Positions 22,556 through 27,411 of a DNA stretch of 27,411 bases are shown piece after piece; positions within the stretch are counted from its first letter, which is position 1, and each line of letters begins with the position of its first letter. Source of the stretch: Chloroflexota bacterium. Lineage in GTDB: Bacteria; Chloroflexota; UBA6077. The notes under the pieces are model-generated. The model was not told the DNA's origin. It made no database searches and saw nothing but the letters and a program-made list of their open reading frames with translations. Where the stretch lies: contig JAJZQR010000040.1 in assembly GCA_021806765.1 (NCBI GenBank), positions 1 through 27,411 on the forward strand, given 5' to 3'. Both the position numbers and the translations under genes were made by a program.

Positions 22556-23431
22556 GTGAGCCGGGCCGATGCCGTGAAGATCCGGGCCGAGGACGGCCGC
22601 CGGGTGGAGAAGGTGGACATCACCTCCTTCATCTCCAACCTCCCCTTCCAGAAGGACACCTCCGCCTTCTCCACCGACAACGCCAGCGGCAGCACCTCCC
22701 AGGCGGCCAACATCCTGGAGGCGCTGGAGGTGGGGAGCCGCCTCTTGATGATGGACGAGGACAGCTGCGCAACCAACTTCATGATCCGGGACGAGCGGAT
22801 GCAGAAGCTGGTGCCCAAGGAGAAGGAGCCGATCACCCCCTTCATCGACCAGGTGCGGAACCTCCACCGAGAGCACGGCGTCTCCACGATCCTGGTGATC
22901 GGCGGCTCCGGGGACTACTTCGACGTGGCCGACACGGTGATCTTCATGGAGGACTACCTGCCCCACGTGGTCACCGATCGGGCCAGGACGATCGCCCAGG
23001 CCGATCCCAGCCCCCGCACCCCGGAGGCCACCGGTGGTTTCGGCGGGCTGGTGGCGAGGATCCCCCTGGCGGAGAGCTTCAACCCCTACAGGGGGGAGCG
23101 AGTGAAGGTGCGGGCACGGGGGATGGAGAACATCCAGTTCGGCCAGGAGAACATCGACCTGGATGACGTGGAGCAGCTGGTGGATCCCTCCCAGAGCGTG
23201 GCCATCGCCAACCTGCTGCTGCACGCCGTGAACCGGGGCTACGTGGACAACCGCTCCACCCTGCGCCAACTGCTGGAGCGGATCTACGGCGAGATCTCCG
23301 CCGGCGGACTGGAGGTGATCTCCCCCTTTCGGGGCGAGCGCCACCCCGGCGACTACGCCATGCCCCGGCTGCAGGAGGTAGCCGCAGCCATCAACCGCCT
23401 GAGGACGCTGACGGTGAAGCAGGCGAGGTGA
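22556..23431 (+). CDS. COG3044 ABC-class ATPase, C-terminal part after the in-frame TAA
   Basis: This 291-residue continuation lies in the same frame as the part at 21707. It carries DGRRVEKVDITSFISNLPF, the ABC-signature-like segment NASGSTSQAANILEALE, and the Walker B segment RLLMMDEDSCATNF. Then come PITPFIDQVRNL and VSTILVIGGSGDYFDVADTV, as in full-length relatives. A GTG at 22556 could restart translation, with GGGAG (22545-22549) 6 bases upstream, so a two-chain protein is possible. Together the halves would be about 574 residues, the usual size of the family. No other stop or frameshift is seen, and codon use looks normal, which argues for a recent change, a sequence error, or a working split. 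Confidence 0.85.
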   Translation: MSRADAVKIRAEDGRRVEKVDITSFISNLPFQKDTSAFSTDNASGSTSQAANILEALEVGSRLLMMDEDSCATNFMIRDERMQKLVPKEKEPITPFIDQVRNLHREHGVSTILVIGGSGDYFDVADTVIFMEDYLPHVVTDRARTIAQADPSPRTPEATGGFGGLVARIPLAESFNPYRGERVKVRARGMENIQFGQENIDLDDVEQLVDPSQSVAIANLLLHAVNRGYVDNRSTLRQLLERIYGEISAGGLEVISPFRGERHPGDYAMPRLQEVAAAINRLRTLTVKQAR

Positions 23432-23436
23432 ACCAA

Positions 23437-23521
23437 CCTAACCCCCTTCCCCTTCCCTACAAGGGAAGGGGAGAAGGTAGAAACCCCCTTCCCCTGTGGG
23501 GAAGGGGGTTGGGGGGTTAGG
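23437..23521. repeat. Nested CCCCTTCC hairpins between convergent genes
   Basis: CCCCTTCCCT/AGGGAAGGGG (23449-23471) and AACCCCCTTCCCC with its complement (23482-23510) are two perfect stems of 10 and 13 bp. Outer arms CCTAACCCCC (about 23437-23446) and GGGGGGTTAGG (23511-23521) can close the whole into a branched structure. It lies between the ATPase gene and the leftward yhhQ gene and can act as terminator for both. Confidence 0.75.
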
Positions 23522-23531
23522 TCCGTATTCA

Positions 23532-24206
23532 CTACTGGCCGAAGGCGAACGGGTTCATCCGCGTGCCCCGGTCGAAGCTGTCCAACCCCTCCACCCGCTT
23601 CAGCCAGTTCACGATCAGGTAGGTGACCGGCGTCGCCGCCACCTCGTAGGCCACCTTGAACAGCCACTGGGTCACGACGGTCAGCGGCAGTACCTCCGGC
23701 GGCAGCACCCCCATGAAGGCCACGGTGATGAACACCGTCGAGTCCAGCCCCTCCCCCACCAGAGTGGAGCCGATGGTGCGGGTCCAGAGGAAGCGCCCCC
23801 TGGTCAACAGCTTCATCCGAGACAGAACGGCGGAGTTGGCGAACTCCCCCACCAGGTAGGCCAGGAAGCTGGCAAGGAGCAGCCTCGGGGTGAAGCCGAG
23901 GATGGCGTCGAAGGCCGGCTGATTGGAGGCCCAGAAGACGGCCGGCGGCAGGGCCCCGGAGACCCAGATGGCCGCGACGGCCAGCAGGTTGCAGGCGAAT
24001 CCCAGCCAGATGACCCGGCGCGCCTGAGCATATCCGTACACCTCGGTCAGGACGTCGCCGAAGATGTAGCTGATGGGGAAGATCACCACCGCCGCGGGCA
24101 ACACCAGGCCACCGAAATCTACCAGCTTCACGGCGACGATGTTGCTCACGATCAGGGTGGTGACGAAGACGGCCACGATCCCGGTGAACCAGGGACTAGA
24201 TCGCAC
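23532..24206 (-). CDS. yhhQ: Queuosine precursor transporter, YhhQ (VUT) family
   Basis: The 224-residue protein has about six hydrophobic segments and the YhhQ pattern: VTTLIVSNIVAVKLV near the N-terminus, PISYIFGDVLTEVYGY, GEFANSAVLSRMK, and the LVGEGLDSTVFITVAF segment. Family members import queuosine precursors such as preQ0 or preQ1. The GTG start at 24206 has GGAGGA about 9 bases upstream on the minus strand, overlapping the end of queF. It lies 13 bases after the queF stop in the same direction. Import of preQ0 followed by QueF reduction makes a coherent pair. Confidence 0.92.
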   Translation of the reverse strand: MRSSPWFTGIVAVFVTTLIVSNIVAVKLVDFGGLVLPAAVVIFPISYIFGDVLTEVYGYAQARRVIWLGFACNLLAVAAIWVSGALPPAVFWASNQPAFDAILGFTPRLLLASFLAYLVGEFANSAVLSRMKLLTRGRFLWTRTIGSTLVGEGLDSTVFITVAFMGVLPPEVLPLTVVTQWLFKVAYEVAATPVTYLIVNWLKRVEGLDSFDRGTRMNPFAFGQ

Positions 24207-24219
24207 TGAGGGCTTCCTC

Positions 24220-24606
24220 CTATTCGTTGGCTCTCGCCCGCTCGCCGTTCACGGTGAGCGGGTAGCCGGCCTTCACTACCGTGCCGATGCCGCCGCGGAT
24301 GTTGAACTCCCCCACCACCGTCATGCGGCGGGGCTTCAGGACGGCGACCAGGTCGTTCAGGATGATGTTGGTGACGTCCTCGTGAAAATGCCCCTCCTGC
24401 CGGAAGGACCAGAGATACAGCTTCAGGCTCTTCAGTTCCACCAGATGCTGGCCGGGAACGAAGGTGATCCTGATGGTGGCGAAGTCGGGCTGCCCCGTCA
24501 TCGGGCAGACGCAGGTGAACTCGTCGGTGGAGAACTCCACCTCGTAGTCCCGATCCGGGTGCGGGTTGGGCAGAGCGATCAGCTCTTTAGATGGCTTGGT
24601 TGGCAT
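24220..24606 (-). CDS. queF: NADPH-dependent preQ0 reductase
   Basis: The 128-residue enzyme is the short (unimodular, B. subtilis-like) QueF. It reduces the nitrile of 7-cyano-7-deazaguanine (preQ0) to preQ1. The catalytic Cys34 lies in FTCVCPMTGQPDFA, with the partner Asp41. The signature ELKSLKLYLWSFRQEGHFHE (57-76) contains the substrate-binding Glu. The start MPTKPSKEL at 24606 is the first sensible ATG; the open frame upstream is the antisense of fusA. AGGGGGAG is just upstream on the minus strand. No preQ1 riboswitch was recognised in the leader. Other preQ0 synthesis genes (queC, queD, queE) are not in the window. Confidence 0.96.
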   Translation of the reverse strand: MPTKPSKELIALPNPHPDRDYEVEFSTDEFTCVCPMTGQPDFATIRITFVPGQHLVELKSLKLYLWSFRQEGHFHEDVTNIILNDLVAVLKPRRMTVVGEFNIRGGIGTVVKAGYPLTVNGERARANE

Positions 24607-24659
24607 GACTCCCCCTAAGATGACATCACCGGGAATTATGCCATCCACGGCCTCTTTTG

Positions 24660-24668
24660 TGCTATACT
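24660..24668 (+). promoter_or_regulatory. Extended -10 promoter before the fusA leader
   Basis: TGCTATACT (24660-24668) is an exact TGn extension with a five-of-six -10 hexamer. No good -35 lies at normal distance, as extended -10 promoters allow. Transcription would start near 24675 and run into the structured leader and fusA. Confidence 0.5.
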
Positions 24669-24675
24669 TGAGTAA

Positions 24676-24884
24676 GTAATTTCGCTTCCTCCCTGGCTGT
24701 TCCGTCGGCAGCCTTCCCCACCGGGCCGTATCGCGGACCGAACCGTGGGCACGATGAGGAAGGAGCCTCGTGAACCAGCAGGGAACGCGCGGGCACTCTC
24801 GACAGTCCGCGCCGATCAGCGGGTGAAACGCGGTCGCCTGGCGGCGAACCGGCGGGCCGGATCTTTCTGATCCGACCCCTTTTT
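24676..24884 (+). ncRNA. Candidate structured leader or small RNA before fusA
   Basis: The 333-base gap between queF and fusA is rich in stems. They are GGCTG/CAGCC (24695-24713), CCCACCGG...CCG...GTGGG (24717-24749), CACGATGAGG/CCTCGTG (24750-24772), GCGCGGG/TCCGCGC (24787-24812), and GGTCGCC/GGCGaACC (24832-24850). A terminator-like stem (24854-24884) closes it. With a promoter at 24660 this would make an RNA of about 209 nt, either free or as the 5' leader of fusA. It matches no RNA family I recognise: not T-box, SRP RNA, 6S or a common riboswitch. Stems of this size arise by chance in GC-rich DNA, so the call rests on their number, order and flanking promoter and terminator. Confidence 0.45.
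24854..24884 (+). terminator. Rho-independent terminator or attenuator before fusA
   Basis: CGGATC (24858-24863) and GATCCG (24869-24874) pair across loop TTTCT. GGG (24854-24856) and CCC (24876-24878) lengthen the stem past one mismatch, and TTTTT (24880-24884) follows. It is the only T-tailed terminator in the window and lies 55 bases before the fusA start. It would either end a small RNA or attenuate fusA. Confidence 0.65.
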
Positions 24885-24939
24885 GTTGTCTGGCGGTCGG
24901 GTCCGCAACCGACACGGAAAGAGAAAGTGGAGAGCCCCA

Positions 24940-27021
24940 TTGACATTGACTGACAAGATGGAACTGAAGAACACACGAAACATCGGAATCATCGCGCATA
25001 TCGACGCGGGGAAGACCACCACCACGGAGCGGATCCTCTACTACACCGGCCGCATCTACAAGATCGGCGAGGTCCACGATGGCACCGCGGTGATGGATTG
25101 GATGGAGCAGGAGCGGGAGCGAGGGATCACCATCACCTCCGCCGCCACCACGGCCTCCTGGAAGGATCACCGCATCAACATCATCGACACTCCTGGCCAC
25201 GTGGACTTCACCGTCGAGGTGGAGCGCTCCCTGAGGGTGCTGGACGGCGGCGTCGTGGTCTTCGACGCCGTGGCCGGTGTGGAACCCCAGTCTGAGACGG
25301 TCTGGCGGCAGGCCGATCGCTACGACGTGCCCAGGATCTGCTTCGTCAACAAGATGGACCGCCGAGGAGCGGACCTGGATCGCACCATCAGCATGATCGA
25401 GAGCCGGTTGAGCGCGCGCCCGGCGCTGCTCCAGCTTCCCATTGGACGGGAGGATGGCTTCCGGGGCGTCGTCGACCTGCTGGAGATGGAGGAGATCATC
25501 TTCACCGACGATCCCGCCGAGCCCTTCCTCAAGGAGCCCATCTCGGCCGAGATGCTGGAGGAGGCCAGGGCCCGACGGGAGCAGCTGGTGGAGCGGATCG
25601 CCGAGACCTCCGACGAGCTGATAATGCTCTACCTGGAGGGCGAGGAGATCAGCGTCGAGCAGTTGAGGGAGGCGCTGCGAGCGGCCACCATCGACGGCAA
25701 GCTGGTCCCGGTGCTGTGCGGCAGCGCCCTGAAGAACAAGGGGGTCCACCAGGTGCTGGACGCCGTGGTGGATTACCTGCCCTCGCCCCTGGACGTGCCT
25801 CCGGTAGCGGGGACCAACCCGAGCAGCGAGGAGATCGAGGCGAGGCGCGCCGACGAGAACGAGCCCTTCTCGGCCCTGGTCTTCAAGATCGTGGCCGACC
25901 CCTTCGTGGGACGTCTGGCCTACTTCCGGGTCTACTCGGGCAAGCTGACCGCCGGCTCCTACACCTACAACACTACCAAGGGCCAGCGGGAGCGGATCGG
26001 CCGCCTGCTGAAGATGCACGCCAACCATCGGGAGGACGTCTCCGAGGTTTCCGCGGGAGACATCGCCGCGGTGGTGGGTTTGAAATACAGCATCACCGGC
26101 CACACCCTGTGCGATGAGGCCCATCCGATCCTGCTGGAATCGATCAGCTTCCCGGAGCCGGTGATCTCCGTGGCCATCGAGCCGGCCACGAAGGCGGACA
26201 TGGACAAGATGGCCACGGCTCTGGGTCGGCTGGCCGAGGAGGACCCCACCTTTCGGGTGCGCACCGACCCCGAGACGGGTCAAACCCTGATCTGGGGTAT
26301 GGGCGAGCTGCACCTGGAGGTGATCGTCGACCGAATGATGCGGGAGTTCAAGGTGAACGCCCGTGTCGGCACGCCAGAGGTGGCCTACCGCGAGACCATC
26401 ACCCGACCGGCCAAGGCCGAGGGCCGCTTCGTCCGGCAGACGGGTGGCCATGGCCAGTTCGGCGACGTGTGGATCGAGGTGGAGCCGCTGCCGGCAGGAT
26501 CGGGCTTCGAGTTCGTCAACAAGATCGTGGGCGGGGCCATCCCCAAGGAATACATCCCGGCGGTAGGGGCGGGCGCCAGGGAGGCCATGGAGACGGGCGT
26601 CCTGGCGGGCTACCCCATGGTGGACGTCCGGGCCACCCTGGTGGACGGCGACTACCACGAGGTCGACTCCTCGGAGATGGCCTTCAAGATCGCCGGCTCC
26701 ATGGGTTTCAAGAACGCAGTCAACAAGGCGGGACCGCAGCTCCTCGAGCCGATGATGAAGGTCGAGGTGGTCATATCCGAGGAGCACCTCGGCGACGTCA
26801 TGGGCGACATCAGCTCCCGGAGAGCCCAGATCCTGGGGATCGAAGTCCGAGGGGAGATGCAGGCGGTGAAGGCTCTGGTGCCTTTGGCCGAGATGTTCGG
26901 CTACGCCACTGAGCTGCGCTCCATGACCAGCGGTCGCGGGACCTACACCATGGAGTTCGGCCACTACGATCCTGTGCCGGCCTCGGTCAGCAAGGAGATC
27001 ATGGAGAAGGCTCGCAAGTAG
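24940..27021 (+). CDS. fusA: Translation elongation factor G
   Basis: The 693-residue GTPase moves tRNAs and mRNA through the ribosome after peptide transfer. G1 is AHIDAGKTT (19-27), with switch [11 protein letters not shown]3 DTPGHVDF, and G4 NKMDRRGAD. Domains II to V follow in full, including the domain IV region [18 protein letters not shown] and the C-terminal [13 protein letters not shown]. The TTG at 24940 is chosen as start, with GGAG 7 bases upstream; an ATG lies 6 codons later. It stands apart from rpsL, rpsG and tuf, so it is outside the usual str operon, at least within this window. It may therefore be a second EF-G copy or a relocated gene. A terminator-like hairpin and structured leader precede it. 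Confidence 0.97.
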   Translation: MTLTDKMELKNTRNIGIIAHIDAGKTTTTERILYYTGRIYKIGEVHDGTAVMDWMEQERERGITITSAATTASWKDHRINIIDTPGHVDFTVEVERSLRVLDGGVVVFDAVAGVEPQSETVWRQADRYDVPRICFVNKMDRRGADLDRTISMIESRLSARPALLQLPIGREDGFRGVVDLLEMEEIIFTDDPAEPFLKEPISAEMLEEARARREQLVERIAETSDELIMLYLEGEEISVEQLREALRAATIDGKLVPVLCGSALKNKGVHQVLDAVVDYLPSPLDVPPVAGTNPSSEEIEARRADENEPFSALVFKIVADPFVGRLAYFRVYSGKLTAGSYTYNTTKGQRERIGRLLKMHANHREDVSEVSAGDIAAVVGLKYSITGHTLCDEAHPILLESISFPEPVISVAIEPATKADMDKMATALGRLAEEDPTFRVRTDPETGQTLIWGMGELHLEVIVDRMMREFKVNARVGTPEVAYRETITRPAKAEGRFVRQTGGHGQFGDVWIEVEPLPAGSGFEFVNKIVGGAIPKEYIPAVGAGAREAMETGVLAGYPMVDVRATLVDGDYHEVDSSEMAFKIAGSMGFKNAVNKAGPQLLEPMMKVEVVISEEHLGDVMGDISSRRAQILGIEVRGEMQAVKALVPLAEMFGYATELRSMTSGRGTYTMEFGHYDPVPASVSKEIMEKARK

Positions 27022-27038
27022 CGGAGCCCTTCTCGAAG

Positions 27039-27070
27039 GAAGCCCCCGGTGTCAATCCACCGGGGGCTTC
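27039..27070 (+). terminator. Hairpin after fusA
   Basis: GAAGCCCCCGGTG (27039-27051) and CACCGGGGGCTTC (27058-27070) form a perfect 13-bp stem with a 6-base loop, 17 bases after the fusA stop. No T-run follows, but the stem is very stable. Confidence 0.75.
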
Positions 27071-27153
27071 TCGATTCGAGGGGTGAGAGATTCTTCCACG
27101 AAGCAGTAGAATGTAGATAGGCAACGCTGTTCCGGGGAGGAAGAAAGAGATCG

Positions 27154-27411
27154 ATGGCCAAGGAGAAGACCAGCTACCGTCGAAAGCTATCGTCGGAAGA
27201 GGCCAGGGAGCGATACATCTTCGTGACCAAGGATGCCTTGAGCTTCTTCCCGCCCGTGGGCCGGCCCTTCCAGCTGTCCCTGAGAGACACCTCCGTCCAG
27301 GTAGCGGTCTCGGCCGTCGACTGCAGCTGCGTCGGTGAGCCCCACCAGCACTACCGCATCGAGGCCGATGAGCTGGCAGGCTTGGTGGAGCTATCCCGGG
27401 GCTCCGTGGTC
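27154..27411 (+). CDS. Start of an unidentified protein (partial)
   Basis: The frame opens at ATG 27154 and runs off the window after 86 codons. It reads MAKEKTSYRRKLSSEEARER, then YIFVTKDALSFFPPVGRPF, with two cysteines in VDCSCVGEPHQHYRIE. GGAGG (27136-27140) lies rather far upstream (13 bases), with AGAGA closer. The basic start and later beta-strand-like segments suggest a soluble protein. No family is recognised. It follows the fusA terminator, so it probably has its own promoter; TAGAATGTAGAT just upstream (about 27106-27117) is the AT-richest stretch there. Confidence 0.65.
   Translation, partial: MAKEKTSYRRKLSSEEARERYIFVTKDALSFFPPVGRPFQLSLRDTSVQVAVSAVDCSCVGEPHQHYRIEADELAGLVELSRGSVV

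Noticed and set aside
24607..24690. PreQ1 riboswitch upstream of queF
   Set aside because: The leader lacks the short stem with A-rich tail and pairing expected of preQ1-I, and no other preQ1 class was recognisable.
24770..24815. T-box or SRP RNA in the fusA leader
   Set aside because: AGGGAACGCGCGGG only loosely resembles the T-box AGGGUGGNACCGCG, and the GGAAGGAG loop lacks the flanking bases of the SRP RNA tip.
24220..26964. A 914-codon leftward open frame covering queF and the antisense of fusA
   Set aside because: Only its last 128 codons (queF from 24606) make sense; the rest is shadow translation of the conserved EF-G gene.

Overview
The window is GC-rich (about two thirds G+C by eye) and carries dense bacterial coding sequence on both strands. 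GTG and TTG starts are common, several neighbouring genes overlap by a few bases, and many intergenic gaps hold perfect or near-perfect hairpins (GTAG...CTAC-type palindromes, paired CCCGC/GCGGG elements, CCCCTTCCC/GGGAAGGGG elements). The gene set (free-standing AlaX, TRAP transporter, DUF218, DUF2142, COG3044 ATPase, YhhQ with QueF) plus these repeats would fit a member of the Chloroflexota. That placement is inference from general impression, not a database result. No tRNA, rRNA, insertion sequence or CRISPR array was recognised.

Layout. 1-4004: an unidentified gene end, a small winged-helix-like ORF, then leftward genes for an alanyl-tRNA editing protein (AlaX type), an agmatinase-family ureohydrolase, a hypothetical protein and a small membrane protein. 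A cluster of cruciform repeats lies at 1641-1838. 4257-6318: a rightward pair, an MFS exporter (apparently leaderless, GTG start) and a QueG-like iron-sulfur protein. 6444-12428: a catabolic or uptake island. It has TRAP subunits dctQ and dctM leftward, a rightward operon of a GatC/AtzG-like small protein, an amidase and a divergent creatininase-family protein, and then leftward dctP. Beside dctM lies a decayed fusion of a GntR-regulator N-terminus and an HpcH/HpaI aldolase C-terminus. 12731-15115: a DUF218 protein and two family-2 glycosyltransferases in one tight operon behind a good sigma70-like promoter. 15351-23431: metG, a DUF2142 membrane protein, pepA, a flippase-like (Wzx) gene interrupted in frame by a 28-bp palindrome, and a COG3044 ABC-class ATPase gene split by an in-frame TAA just after its P-loop. 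23532-24606: a leftward queF-yhhQ pair for queuosine precursor reduction and uptake. 24660-27411: an extended -10 promoter, a structured leader of about 200 nt ending in a terminator-like hairpin, fusA (EF-G), its 3' hairpin, and the start of an unidentified gene that runs off the window.

How the genes fit together. The TRAP receptor and permease genes bracket an operon of amide or cyclic-amide hydrolases. This suggests import of an organic anion or amide and its intracellular hydrolysis; the substrate is unknown. The DUF218, GT2, DUF2142 and Wzx genes point to envelope polysaccharide or glycolipid work. AlaX, MetRS, EF-G and the queuosine genes belong to translation and tRNA quality.

The observations most worth checking are the TAA inside the COG3044 ATPase, the structured RNA candidate before fusA, the palindrome inside the flippase gene, the split TRAP/amidase/creatininase island with its GntR-aldolase relic, and the altered metal-ligand positions of the creatininase-family protein.
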